A DNA stretch of 64,000 nucleotides from Ancylobacter polymorphus (lineage in GTDB: Bacteria > Pseudomonadota > Alphaproteobacteria > Rhizobiales > Xanthobacteraceae): contig NZ_CP083241.1 of assembly GCF_022836935.1 (NCBI RefSeq), forward strand, positions 124,001 through 188,000, given 5' to 3'. The notes beneath the pieces were generated by a model. The model saw only the letters and a program-made list of their open reading frames with translations, was not told the DNA's origin and made no database searches. The position numbers and the translations under genes were made by a program. The stretch's first letter is position 1. Each line of letters starts with the position of its first letter. Of this stretch, positions 16,473-24,525 are shown piece after piece.

Positions 16473-17213
16473 TCAAAGCTCGACAATGAGAGTGGGATTG
16501 AAGCCGGGGTTCTGCGGCCCATACCCCATGGGATTGGCCAGAATGCGGGTGTTACCGATCCGGTAATCGGCATTTGCGTGAAGATGGCCATGCACCCAAA
16601 GCTGCGGCTGCAACTGTCCGATGAGCGAGGTGAGGTTGCTGGCATAGGCGCCGTGATAAATCCATTTCTTCGGTCCATAATCAGGCACCGAGAGCTCGGA
16701 CGGGGCATGGTGGGTGACCACGACATCGGCACCACTGGTGGCGAGAAAGGCGACGCTTTCCTGGTGCCGCTGGAGTGCCTGTTCGGGGGCGAACGGTTGG
16801 TCAGAGTCCCGGGTGCGGATGAGCCGAAAGTCATTCACATATTGGCGGGCATTTTCCATGGCATCCACCGGCTCGGTGTTGACCGCGAAATCGCTCCACA
16901 AGGTGGCGCCAGCGAAGGTGAGCCCGCCAAACCGGATGGTCTCATTCTCGAGGAACAGGACGTCATAGCGCGGTGCCGCCTCGCGGGCAGCTTCCAGCTC
17001 GTGCTCGATCACCCGGTGATAGAAGGTGTGATTGCCGGCGACCGTCAGAATGGGCGTTGAGGGAATGAGGTGGCGCAGCCATCTAAAGCCGTCTTCGCTA
17101 CCTTCACAGACATCGCCGGCGACGATGACCAGATCGACATCCAGTCCGACCACGATGTCATGCGCCGGGCGAAGCACGTCGAAATGCACGTCGGAGAATA
17201 TCTGTACGAGCAT
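16473..17213 (-). CDS. Calcineurin-like metallophosphoesterase
   Basis: A 246-residue metal-dependent phosphoesterase with all family motifs in order: FSDVHFD (residues 6-12), AGDVCEG, GNHTFYH, VTHHAPS and GHLHANADY. The two-metal site would hydrolyse phosphomonoesters or phosphodiesters; substrate unknown. No signal peptide, so cytoplasmic. Genes on both sides run in the same direction, with 38 bases to the exonuclease gene and 65 to the Phd-like gene, so one transcript is likely. Confidence 0.88.
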   Translation of the reverse strand: MLVQIFSDVHFDVLRPAHDIVVGLDVDLVIVAGDVCEGSEDGFRWLRHLIPSTPILTVAGNHTFYHRVIEHELEAAREAAPRYDVLFLENETIRFGGLTFAGATLWSDFAVNTEPVDAMENARQYVNDFRLIRTRDSDQPFAPEQALQRHQESVAFLATSGADVVVTHHAPSELSVPDYGPKKWIYHGAYASNLTSLIGQLQPQLWVHGHLHANADYRIGNTRILANPMGYGPQNPGFNPTLIVEL

Positions 17214-17251
17214 AGGGCCGCGCAGTCCTTCGGCTGAAATTGGGGGCGTCG

Positions 17252-17824
17252 TCAGCGAGAGGCAGGGAGGGGAGCCGCGAGATCGTGCCGGATCACATGT
17301 ACGTCGACATTGATGGCGCGGGCGAGGGCACGCAGCAGTCTCGTGGCATCATCGGCGGCTCGGTGTCGGGGCGCATTGCGCTCTACGAAACGGCGTTGCC
17401 GATACCATTGAGCCGCTTCCAGCTCCGCGAGTGCCAGATCAAACGGCAATATCTCGAAGCGGCGTGAGATCCCAGCGGCGGCAAAGAGCTTATCGATCCA
17501 GTGGCTATCGAGAGACGCAGCGTCGGAGAATGCGGAAGGAGCGGCCAATGTGTTCAGGCAAGGCGCCGCCGTTTCAACCGGCACCCCCTTTTGTAGCTCT
17601 GCCTGAGCGATACCGTGAAGGTCGGCGGATCCATCATCCCAATCCCCGAGGAGCACCCATTCTTGAGTGGGCCGGATGAGGCTCGACCAGACCTCGATTG
17701 GATGGGAAGGGCCCGGCCAGATGGCGACCGCGACTTCGATGGGGGTGGAATGTGGCGTGACGCTGGAGGCCTCCAGATCGATCATACGCAGCGGCCATGG
17801 CATGGTTCGGGGAGGTAGGCTCAT
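17252..17824 (-). CDS. DnaQ-like DEDDh 3'-5' exonuclease
   Basis: A 190-residue exonuclease-fold protein (DnaQ/RNase T superfamily). The first acidic pair is in RMIDLEASS, a middle Asp probably in SADLHGIAQ, and the last His/Asp in HRAADDATRLL, giving the DEDDh pattern. Start at 17824 overlaps the WGR gene stop as ATGA; a longer frame to 18016 would lie inside that gene. It would trim DNA or RNA 3' ends. Tight coupling to a WGR-domain protein suggests the two act on the same nucleic acid. Confidence 0.78.
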   Translation of the reverse strand: MSLPPRTMPWPLRMIDLEASSVTPHSTPIEVAVAIWPGPSHPIEVWSSLIRPTQEWVLLGDWDDGSADLHGIAQAELQKGVPVETAAPCLNTLAAPSAFSDAASLDSHWIDKLFAAAGISRRFEILPFDLALAELEAAQWYRQRRFVERNAPRHRAADDATRLLRALARAINVDVHVIRHDLAAPLPASR

Positions 17825-18138
17825 GGTGGGGTGTCTGGCTCCAGGGCCGCGTGTGCCCCATCCGTGGTGTCTGCTACCGATGAGGTTGCCTCGCATACGT
17901 CGACATAGCCGCGCTTCAGCTTCTGACACTTGAGCACGATCAGAGCCCGTTCGGCAGCTGATCGATCGTCGAACAGGTCGATGCGTGAGCGGCCCTGCGT
18001 GCCTATGCGGCCCCACGCGCGCCGCAAGGCCGTGCCCGGAAGCAGCGATGGCTCGACCGAGGCAACATAGAAGCGCGCCATGTTCCGCGAAGGGTCGATA
18101 CGGCGCAGATGGAGGTGGGTCTCACAAAATGTGCTCAT
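17821..18138 (-). CDS. WGR-domain protein
   Basis: A 105-residue protein made almost entirely of one WGR domain (RMARFYVASVEP-like strand, then RRAWGRIGTQGRSRIDLFD). WGR domains bind nucleic acids in PARPs and in some bacterial MolR-like proteins. ATG at 18138 chosen; upstream codons look non-coding. It heads the operon WGR-exonuclease-phosphoesterase-Phd and overlaps the exonuclease start. Confidence 0.8.
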   Translation of the reverse strand: MSTFCETHLHLRRIDPSRNMARFYVASVEPSLLPGTALRRAWGRIGTQGRSRIDLFDDRSAAERALIVLKCQKLKRGYVDVCEATSSVADTTDGAHAALEPDTPP

Positions 18139-18502
18139 GGGACGAGTGTCACGCCAGCCGCACCACGCGTCCAACGCGTTTTGTGAATCAATGAAGGCGG
18201 TCGATTCATATCGGCAATGGATCACCGGGCTGAATCGGACTCGGCCGCAAGCTCGACTGTGAACGGCGACTGGACGGTTCGTATCCGCGTGCCCGTCGCC
18301 ACTCTCACCGGAGGTGAGCGGCGGCTGGTCGGCGCCGCGACGCGTCGGGGCAGGTCCGGCAGCGAAAAGTAGCCAAGCCTGTGCCGGGCTGTAAGATGGG
18401 CGGGGCTGTCTTTCCGCTGAACCGGCTGCATCGCGACGGGATGCCCTTTTTCATTCATGCTCCGATCCCTGCGGCTGGGCATGTTCTCGCAGGAGATCGA
18501 CC
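18139..18502. other. Divergent intergenic region
   Basis: This separates the leftward WGR operon from the rightward AbiEii-like pair and should carry both promoters. No coding sequence is convincing. An AGGAG motif sits just before the GTG start at 18503. Confidence 0.4.
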
Positions 18503-18790
18503 GTGCCCAAGCGCCAAGGGACGTTTCCACCCAAGCCAGAGCCTCCCGCAGCGAGCGCCCCCCGTGCCGAGCTCGGTGAGGAGGAAGCGACGATCCGCAT
18601 CGGCGATTTCCCGCAGCTACGTCTCATCGCCTGGAACATGGATCCCGACATGCGGCTCACCGCGAAAGGCGCCCTCTCGCTCTATGAGCGAAATTGGCGG
18701 CATGTCGATCAGGGGAACATGCCGCCCCATGAACGCGAGCTTCTGGAGCGCCTGATCCTCACAGCCGGGAACGGCGTGCTCCATGTCTGA
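18503..18790 (+). CDS. Small protein upstream of AbiEii-like gene (candidate antitoxin)
   Basis: A 95-residue protein of unrecognised family with a Pro/Ala-rich N-terminus and a core LRLIAWNMDPDMRLTAKGAL followed by YERNWRHVDQGNMPPHERELL. GTG start at 18503 has AGGAG eight bases upstream. It overlaps the AbiEii-like gene by eight bases, which argues for strict co-expression. By position it takes the antitoxin place of an AbiE-type pair, but it shows no winged-helix AbiEi domain, so the role is an inference. Confidence 0.65.
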   Translation: MPKRQGTFPPKPEPPAASAPRAELGEEEATIRIGDFPQLRLIAWNMDPDMRLTAKGALSLYERNWRHVDQGNMPPHERELLERLILTAGNGVLHV

Positions 18791-19493
18791 GACCGGGGAC
18801 AGCCAGCGGATCGCGGAGCTGCTCGGCGCCTTTGACGCGACGCTGCTTGAGAAAGCCGGATGTTATCTCGGCGGCGGCGCGGCCCTCGTCCTCGCCTTGG
18901 GCGAGTACCGGCAACTGAACAACGTCAATTTCATGTGCAACTCGGCCGAAGGCTACCGCCTGCTGCGCAACACCGTTCAGGATACGCATCTCGGAGCCTT
19001 GCTGACGCGTTCCCTGCCGATTGTGCGAGAGGTGCGGACGTCGGCCTATGTCGTGAGCACCTTCCTTAAAGTGCAGGGAGCCCCGATCAAGGTGGATTTC
19101 GGGTGGGAGATCCGGGTTGCCATCTCAGGCACCTTTGACGCTGCCCTCGGCATTCCCGTGCTCTCGCGCGTGGACATGTACGCGGAAAAGCTGCTGGCCA
19201 ATGCCGATCGAGGCTTGGACCGGTCGACCGGAAGCCGCGACATCATCGATTTGGCGATGATGATCAGGAACTGGGGGCCGATCCCTCGGATGTCGTGGGA
19301 GAAGGTGCGGCAAGCCTATGGCGATTACGCCGTCAGGGCCTTCGATGACGCGCGCGACCTGATCCGTGACCGGCAGTACCTGTCAGATTGCCTGCGCTCG
19401 TTGCGCATGGACCCAGCCCTCGCAGACGGGCTGCCGGAGATTCTGGATCGACATGCCCCGCGGTGTTCAATGCCGGACGATGGGCCAGCGTGA
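18783..19493 (+). CDS. AbiEii/AbiGii-type nucleotidyltransferase-fold protein
   Basis: A 236-residue protein of the AbiEii/MenA nucleotidyltransferase superfamily. It has the GGGAALVLALGEYRQ motif, the helix SAEGYRLLRN, the IKVDFGWEI strand with a third acidic residue, and the SRVDMYAEKLLANADRG helix typical of the family. The catalytic D-x-D that normally follows the glycine motif reads N-V-N here (residues 47-49, codons AAC GTC AAT at 18921-18929), so both Asp are Asn. If so, nucleotidyl transfer may be lost. Family members are toxins in type IV toxin-antitoxin and abortive-infection systems. Confidence 0.78.
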   Translation: MSETGDSQRIAELLGAFDATLLEKAGCYLGGGAALVLALGEYRQLNNVNFMCNSAEGYRLLRNTVQDTHLGALLTRSLPIVREVRTSAYVVSTFLKVQGAPIKVDFGWEIRVAISGTFDAALGIPVLSRVDMYAEKLLANADRGLDRSTGSRDIIDLAMMIRNWGPIPRMSWEKVRQAYGDYAVRAFDDARDLIRDRQYLSDCLRSLRMDPALADGLPEILDRHAPRCSMPDDGPA

Positions 19494-19563
19494 GTTGGTA
19501 TGGTCTCGATCGGGAGTGCGCCGCTGCAAAGGCCGCCTGAGCCGCACTTAATTACCTTCCTCT

Positions 19564-19616
19564 GTATCATGAAACGATACATTCCATTGACTTTGGGATG
19601 TATCGCTATATGATAC
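19564..19616 (+). promoter_or_regulatory. higBA promoter with two HigA operator half-pairs
   Basis: Two 17-bp palindromes of the form GTATC-N7-GATAC lie at 19564-19580 and 19600-19616, arranged symmetrically. Between and over them are TTGACT (19587-19592) and TATGAT (19609-19614) with 16 bases spacing, a good sigma-70 promoter. The downstream palindrome covers the -10, so antitoxin binding would block transcription. Confidence 0.75.
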
Positions 19617-19635
19617 TTGCATCGCGAGGGCGGCA

Positions 19636-19917
19636 ATGATCGTTTCGACCAAAGGCAAGTTCGTCGAGGCGGTCATCGCCGGCAAGGCGCCGAAGGGATT
19701 CCCCGCCGACATCCTCCGCAGCGCCGAGCGCCGCCTGCGTGCCGTTGATGCCGCCGTCGTGCTGGACGATCTGCGCTCCCCGCCGGGCAACCACCTGGAA
19801 GCGCTCTCGGGGGACCGAGCCGGCCAGCATTCGATCCGCATCAACGATCAATGGCGCATTTGCTTCCGCTGGACCGAGGCAGGCCCTGCGGACGTTGAGA
19901 TTACCGACTATCACTGA
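19636..19917 (+). CDS. higB: HigB/RelE-type toxin
   Basis: A 93-residue toxin of the HigB (RelE superfamily) mRNA-interferase type. Recognisable segments are RRLRAVDAAVVLDDLRSPPGNHLEAL, GQHSIRINDQWRICFRW and a C-terminal DVEITDYH. Such toxins cut mRNA at the ribosome. It is the first gene of the operon, followed after 13 bases by higA, the inverted order (toxin first) characteristic of higBA. The operator sits directly upstream. Confidence 0.88.
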   Translation: MIVSTKGKFVEAVIAGKAPKGFPADILRSAERRLRAVDAAVVLDDLRSPPGNHLEALSGDRAGQHSIRINDQWRICFRWTEAGPADVEITDYH

Positions 19918-19930
19918 CCAGGAGGTCGCC

Positions 19931-20242
19931 ATGGCTGTGAACTTCGCTCGCCCCATGCATCCCGGAGAATTTCTCCGCGAAGAGTACCTCGTTCCGCTCG
20001 ACATGAGCCCCGGCAGGCTCGCCAAGGCACTTGGCCTGCCGCGTACGCGCATCGAGCGCATCGCGCGCGAGGAGATTGGCATCTCGACCGACACCGCACT
20101 CCGGCTTGCCCGCTTCTTCTCGACGACGCCGGGTTTCTGGCTCAACCTCCAGCAGGCCTATGACGTCGAGACCGAGGCGCCGAAGCTGGCGGCCGATATC
20201 GCCAGGATCGAGCCTTACGCGCCTGTTGGACAGGCGGCCTGA
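19931..20242 (+). CDS. higA: HigA antitoxin, Xre-family HTH
   Basis: A 103-residue antitoxin with the HigA signature MHPGEFLREEYLVPLDMS, HTH in PGRLAKALGLPRTRIERIAREEIG, and STTPGFWLNLQQAYDVE. It binds HigB and represses the promoter at 19587-19614. ATG at 19931 has a consensus AGGAGGT Shine-Dalgarno eight bases upstream; a longer open frame begins inside higB and is not used. Confidence 0.9.
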   Translation: MAVNFARPMHPGEFLREEYLVPLDMSPGRLAKALGLPRTRIERIAREEIGISTDTALRLARFFSTTPGFWLNLQQAYDVETEAPKLAADIARIEPYAPVGQAA

Positions 20243-20368
20243 GGGGGCACCGTCAGCCTTAAGTCGCAGTCGGCGAGGGAGGCCGGCATGCAGAGCTAAG
20301 CTCAGCTTTGTCGAGACGGTCGACCCATTGACGCTAACGTTGCTTTAGCCGCCCCCAGATGTTGCCGG

Positions 20369-20451
20369 CCCGCGTGGGGGGCGACTCCGGCGGCACGCCG
20401 CCGGCGATCCGGGCGCAGCGGTTTCGATCCACGCACCCGCGTGGGGGCGAC
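20369..20451 (+). CRISPR. Remnant of a type I-C-like CRISPR array (one intact repeat, one 5'-degraded repeat)
   Basis: The segment 20421-20451 reads GTTTCGATCCACGC at its start and GTGGGGGCGAC at its end, the form of a type I-C repeat in the orientation GTTTC...GCGAC. A copy of its 3' half, CCCGCGTGGGGGGCGAC, lies at 20369-20385. Between them is a 35-bp spacer-length segment (20386-20420), the size expected for I-C. No cas gene occurs in the window and the array is cut off within a few bases of the ATPase gene end, so it is a relic. Confidence 0.55.
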
Positions 20452-20457
20452 TGCCCC

Positions 20458-21219
20458 TCAAGTGGAGTTGATGCCGTTGAACAGCACGTGGGGTTGCCCA
20501 CGTGAGCAGGCCTCCACCCTCGCCTCCACACAAAAGACGGCTCTCAGCATGTCCGTGCAGATCACATCCGCGCTGGCGCCACAGGCCTGCACCCTTCCGC
20601 CGGCCATAACCAGGGCCTTGTCCGTGAAGCGAAGGGCGAGGTTAATGTCATGCAGGGAGATGATGACGAGCGCACCCTGTGTACGGGCGAAGGTGCGCAG
20701 AATTTCCAGCACCTCAAGCTGTCGGTGAAGGTCCAGCGCGCTCGTTGGCTCATCCATCAGCAGCACGCGCGGTTGTCGCACGAGGGACTGGGCGAGAGAG
20801 GCAAGCTGGCGCTGCCCGCCGCTCAACGCATCGAGCCCCCGAAACGCGAGATCGGTGAGCCCCAGTTGTTCGAGCACCGCGTCCACCCGCTCCAGAACCG
20901 CCTCGGGCACCGTCCATAACGCGCCGCGACGGGCGGACACGACCACCGACTCATAGACGGTAAGGGCGGGCGCGGCCGCCGAATCCTGCGGCAGATAGCC
21001 GATGTCCTCCGGACCCGCGCCTTTAAGCTCCAGCCGCCCCGTGCCCGGCAGCACGCCCGCCATCCGCTTCAGCAGGGTTGATTTTCCGGACCCGTTCGGC
21101 CCGAGCAGGGCCACGACCTCGCCGCCGAAAAAGGCCGGCGTGGTCACGCCCTTCAGCACGGGCCGGCGACCATAGGAGGCTGCCACATCCACAAGCCGGG
21201 CGGAGAGGGGCTCGGTCAT
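20458..21219 (-). CDS. FecE/FhuC-type iron-siderophore ABC ATPase
   Basis: ATP-binding protein of 253 residues. Walker A GPNGSGKST, signature ALSGGQRQLASLAQS, Walker B VLLMDEPTSALDL and H-loop SLHDINLAL are all present. ATG at 21219 overlaps the permease stop (ATGA). A longer open frame through the permease gene exists but is not coding. It energises ferric-siderophore import with the FecCD permease. It is the last gene of the operon and its end abuts the CRISPR relic. Confidence 0.92.
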   Translation of the reverse strand: MTEPLSARLVDVAASYGRRPVLKGVTTPAFFGGEVVALLGPNGSGKSTLLKRMAGVLPGTGRLELKGAGPEDIGYLPQDSAAAPALTVYESVVVSARRGALWTVPEAVLERVDAVLEQLGLTDLAFRGLDALSGGQRQLASLAQSLVRQPRVLLMDEPTSALDLHRQLEVLEILRTFARTQGALVIISLHDINLALRFTDKALVMAGGRVQACGASADVICTDMLRAVFCVEARVEACSRGQPHVLFNGINST

Positions 21220-22286
21220 GGGCGCACCCGGACGCTGCGCAGGATCAGAAACACGAACAGCGGCACGCCGATGATGGCCGTCACGATCCCGATGGGCAGG
21301 ATCGTGCCCGGCACCAGAGTCTTGCTGAGGATGGAACTGGCCGAAAGCAGCACCGCTCCACACAAAGCGGAGGCCGGGAGGAGAAACCGCTGGTCTTCGC
21401 CGATGAGCAGGCGTGCCATGTGCGGACCCACGAGGCCTATAAAGCCGATCGTACCCACGAAACTGATGGGCACGGCCGCCAGAAGGGCCACCAGTGCCAT
21501 CGTCTCGAGTTTCAGCCGGCGCACGCGGATGCCGAGGCTCGCCGCGCGCTCCTCGCCGAGGCGCAGACTGGTCAGCGCCCAGGCGCGCCTCATGAAGACG
21601 GGGAAAATAAGCACCGCCGCCGCTGTGCAGATCGCCAGTCGCTCCCATGTGGCCTTCGTCAGGCTGCCCATGGTCCAGAACACGATGGCGGCGATGGCCT
21701 GTTCGGACGCGAGATACTGCACCAGGGTCAGCAAGGCGTTGAAGGAAAAGACAAGGGCGATGCCGAGAAGGATCACGCTCTCCGTCGTGACGCCCCTTTG
21801 CAGGCTGAACACATGGATGATGCCGGCCGCCAGCAGGGCCATGGCAAGGGCATTCAGCGGCACCATGATGCCCATGAGCGCGGGCACCAGCGATACGCCA
21901 AAGGCCAGCGCCAGGGAGGCGCCAAAGCCGGCTGCCGCCGAAATGCCGAGCGTGAAGGGAGACGCGAGGGGGTTGGCGAGAATGGTCTGCATCTGCGCCC
22001 CGGCCACGGCGAGGGACGCGCCCACCACCACGGCCATGAGGGCGGTTGGCAGGCGCAGGCTCCACAGCACTGCAACGACTTCGGGCGGAGCCGCAGCCGG
22101 CGAGAGAAGGGCACGGAGGACATCCGCCGGCGAGAAGCGTGCCGGCCCCAGAGCAAGGTCGAGCGTCACCGAGACGAGCAGGGCCAGGGTGATAAGGGCC
22201 AGCAGAAGCTGCTTGCGGCGTGTGCGGGCGCGAAAGGTCGCGCCGAGGCTTGCGGCCGCCGCGCCGCCGCGCAGGCTGGCGCTCAC
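21216..22286 (-). CDS. FecCD-family iron-siderophore ABC permease
   Basis: Inner-membrane permease of 356 residues with about ten hydrophobic helices (BtuCD fold). Family motifs include GASLAVAGAQMQTILANPLASPF, and FVGTIGFIGLVGPHMARLLIG, which docks the ATPase. The start overlaps the stop of the siderophore-interacting protein gene. Only one permease gene is present, so it should form a homodimer. Confidence 0.92.
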   Translation of the reverse strand: MSASLRGGAAAASLGATFRARTRRKQLLLALITLALLVSVTLDLALGPARFSPADVLRALLSPAAAPPEVVAVLWSLRLPTALMAVVVGASLAVAGAQMQTILANPLASPFTLGISAAAGFGASLALAFGVSLVPALMGIMVPLNALAMALLAAGIIHVFSLQRGVTTESVILLGIALVFSFNALLTLVQYLASEQAIAAIVFWTMGSLTKATWERLAICTAAAVLIFPVFMRRAWALTSLRLGEERAASLGIRVRRLKLETMALVALLAAVPISFVGTIGFIGLVGPHMARLLIGEDQRFLLPASALCGAVLLSASSILSKTLVPGTILPIGIVTAIIGVPLFVFLILRSVRVRP

Positions 22287-23377
22287 GCGGCCACCGCATC
22301 GCCGCCAACGGCGATGATGTCCTCCTCGCTCATGCCGCGCCGCCAGTGGGAGAAGGCCACCACCTGCGCCGCCGGAAGCTTCACCTCATCGCGCAGGAAG
22401 TGCCGGAGGGTGCGGAATTCATGGAACTCGCAGCCGATCCAGACGGACAGGTCAGCCCGATCCGCCTCCCAGTCCAGCAGGCGGATCGCCGCCGCGAGGG
22501 GCTGCGTATCCGGAAGCTCATTGCGGAGCAGCCAGCGGACCTCCATGCCGGATGGTGCCCGCAGGGGCTGCCGCTCAGCAGCATCGGCGACAGAGATCAG
22601 CGCCAGGCCGCGCGTCTCTTTCGGCGCGTCCTCAAGGATGCGGGCAATGCCCGGCAGGCCCGTCTCGTCGCCGGCCAGAATCATCCGCCGGGCAGGCTTC
22701 GGGCCATGGGCGGCAGGCCCCAGAGCGCCCACCACGTCGCCGGGGCGGGCGCGCCGCAGCCAGCGGGCGCCCGGCCCCTCGCCACCATGATCGAAGAAAT
22801 CGATCCAGAGCCGGCCGGCTGACGCATCCACGTGCCGAAGGGTATAGACGCGCGAGCCGAGCCGCTGCACGCCGCCGGGCCACTGGATGAGGCCGGCATC
22901 GTCCAGCAGCGGCCATTCGGGAAACACCGCGTCCTCGGGCTGGAACAGGAGGCGCGTGTGGATCTGCTCCCCGGTGGCGAACCGTCCAAGATCCGCGCCG
23001 TCGAACATCACCCGCCGCATGCGGGGCGTGAGCACCTGAATCTCGCGGACCGTGAGGATGCGCAGATCGGGCGGGAGAGTGGCGCCCGCAACGTCTCCCT
23101 CCCATCGGATATCCAGTTGCTCGCTTTTGGCGACAAAGCCGATGAGGCCGGTGATCGCATGCCGAACGCGGTTGAGCTCCGGCCCCGTTACGGCGCGCAC
23201 ATGGATGGTGAGCGTCCCGTCCCCCGGCTCCAGCCGGGCTTCGCCGAAGGAGGAGCGGGCCACATGGGCGCCATCCTCGGCGGCCACGGCCATGTCGTGT
23301 GCCGCCAGAGAGTCCAGGATCGCCTCCAGGAAAGCGGCGATGCGGGGAAAGGCGACGGTGGTGCTGGCTGAAAGCAT
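22283..23377 (-). CDS. Siderophore-interacting protein (FAD-dependent ferric-siderophore reductase) with DUF2218 domain
   Basis: A 364-residue cytoplasmic reductase. Residues 1-90 form a DUF2218 domain (RSSFGEARLEPGDGTLTIHV), followed by the FAD-binding SIP domain (YTLRHVDASAGRLWIDFFDH, GPGARWLRRARPGDVVGALGP) and the C-terminal SIP domain (ILAGDETGLPGIARIL ... WIGCEFHEFRTLRHFLRDE). It would use NAD(P)H to reduce Fe(III) and release it from the imported siderophore. The gene lies between the binding-protein and permease genes with overlapping ends. Confidence 0.92.
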   Translation of the reverse strand: MLSASTTVAFPRIAAFLEAILDSLAAHDMAVAAEDGAHVARSSFGEARLEPGDGTLTIHVRAVTGPELNRVRHAITGLIGFVAKSEQLDIRWEGDVAGATLPPDLRILTVREIQVLTPRMRRVMFDGADLGRFATGEQIHTRLLFQPEDAVFPEWPLLDDAGLIQWPGGVQRLGSRVYTLRHVDASAGRLWIDFFDHGGEGPGARWLRRARPGDVVGALGPAAHGPKPARRMILAGDETGLPGIARILEDAPKETRGLALISVADAAERQPLRAPSGMEVRWLLRNELPDTQPLAAAIRLLDWEADRADLSVWIGCEFHEFRTLRHFLRDEVKLPAAQVVAFSHWRRGMSEEDIIAVGGDAVAA

Positions 23378-23400
23378 TGGCGGGCCTCACGCATCGGTTT

Positions 23401-24525
23401 TCAGGAACTGGCCAGGCTGACCCAGAGGGGCATCGCGACCGGAACGGAGAGAAAGCGGCGGTTGAGTTCGTCGAGTGTCTGGTCCGGATGGATGGCGCCG
23501 CACCGCTCCGGGTGCAGCCAGGTCGCCATGCGCTCCACGAACAGGATGTTGAGGGGGCGAATGGCGACCAGCCCGGTCCAGACGCCATAGACGCGCCGGT
23601 CGCGTACCGCCGTCAGAAGGTCCATGCCTGCTCGCACGGTGAGTGGCGCCAGGCCGTTGCGTGCGGCGTCCGCAGAAAGGCCCGGCGCGATGGGCGGACG
23701 CGTCCCTTTGGCGAAGGCGCCGCCTGCGGCCACGTAGACATCCGGCTGCTCGGCGATGAGCTGCTCCACATGCAGCTTCTGGAACCAGGGGGCCGTGGCC
23801 GCGTCCAGGTTCCTGCCGCCAGCGAGGGCCAGTAGTTCGCCCCAGACCATGCGGCCTGCAGCCCAGCAGCAGTCGTCATAGGTGGACTGCACTTCCAGAT
23901 AGACCTTCCGCGCTGGGGCTCCCTCTATGCAGGCGGCCACCGCCGCAAAGCGTCCGGTGAGGAAGGTGAGCAGACGATCGGCCTGTTGCTCGCGCCCCAG
24001 CAGGCGGCCCCACATGCGCAGCACGGCGGCCAGATCGTCGCTCCCATTGCGGCCGATGCCACTGCTCGCGCTGTCGCTGAACACCACGGGAATGCCGAAC
24101 GCAGCAAGCTGCGCCGCACTCTCGCCATTGCTGCTTTCCGCGTTGCGCGTGGTCACGACCAGATCGGGCTTAAGCGCCACGATGCGTTCCACCGAGACGC
24201 TGCCGGGTGCGAGTCCGCCAATAACGGGAATGTCGCGCCCCGCCTTTGCCTTTAGGGCCGCCAGCAACACGTCGCTGTCGAGCACCTCCGGCGCCGCCCA
24301 GCCGGCGATGCGGCGCATGGGGTCGGGATCAAGCAGGGCGATGGTCACGGCGTCGCGCGCATCCATCAGCACAATGCGCTGCGGCGGGGCGGGAAGCGTC
24401 AGGCTCCGGCCCAGCATGTCGGTGATGCGCACCGACGGGACCGCCGCTGCCGGCAGGGCACTGAGAGCCAGGCCGGCAAAGGTGCCGGACAGGAGCCGGC
24501 GGCGGCTGATCCCTTGCATCACCAT
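23401..24525 (-). CDS. Tat-exported iron-siderophore ABC substrate-binding protein
   Basis: A 374-residue FecB/TroA-fold binding protein. The N-terminus MVMQGISRRRLLSGTFAGLA carries a twin-arginine motif (SRRRLL), so export by Tat is likely. The mature part has VRITDMLGRSLTLPAPPQRIV and VERIVALKPDLVV, typical of the ferric-siderophore family. ATG codons at 24525 and 24519 are both possible; the second overlaps the receptor stop. It hands the siderophore to the FecCD permease. Confidence 0.9.
   Translation of the reverse strand: MVMQGISRRRLLSGTFAGLALSALPAAAVPSVRITDMLGRSLTLPAPPQRIVLMDARDAVTIALLDPDPMRRIAGWAAPEVLDSDVLLAALKAKAGRDIPVIGGLAPGSVSVERIVALKPDLVVTTRNAESSNGESAAQLAAFGIPVVFSDSASSGIGRNGSDDLAAVLRMWGRLLGREQQADRLLTFLTGRFAAVAACIEGAPARKVYLEVQSTYDDCCWAAGRMVWGELLALAGGRNLDAATAPWFQKLHVEQLIAEQPDVYVAAGGAFAKGTRPPIAPGLSADAARNGLAPLTVRAGMDLLTAVRDRRVYGVWTGLVAIRPLNILFVERMATWLHPERCGAIHPDQTLDELNRRFLSVPVAMPLWVSLASS

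Noticed and set aside
20458..22308. A single 616-codon frame covering both the ATPase and the permease region
   Set aside because: Only the part after ATG 21219 is an ATPase; the upstream part is an out-of-frame reading of the FecCD permease, which is clearly coded in another frame.
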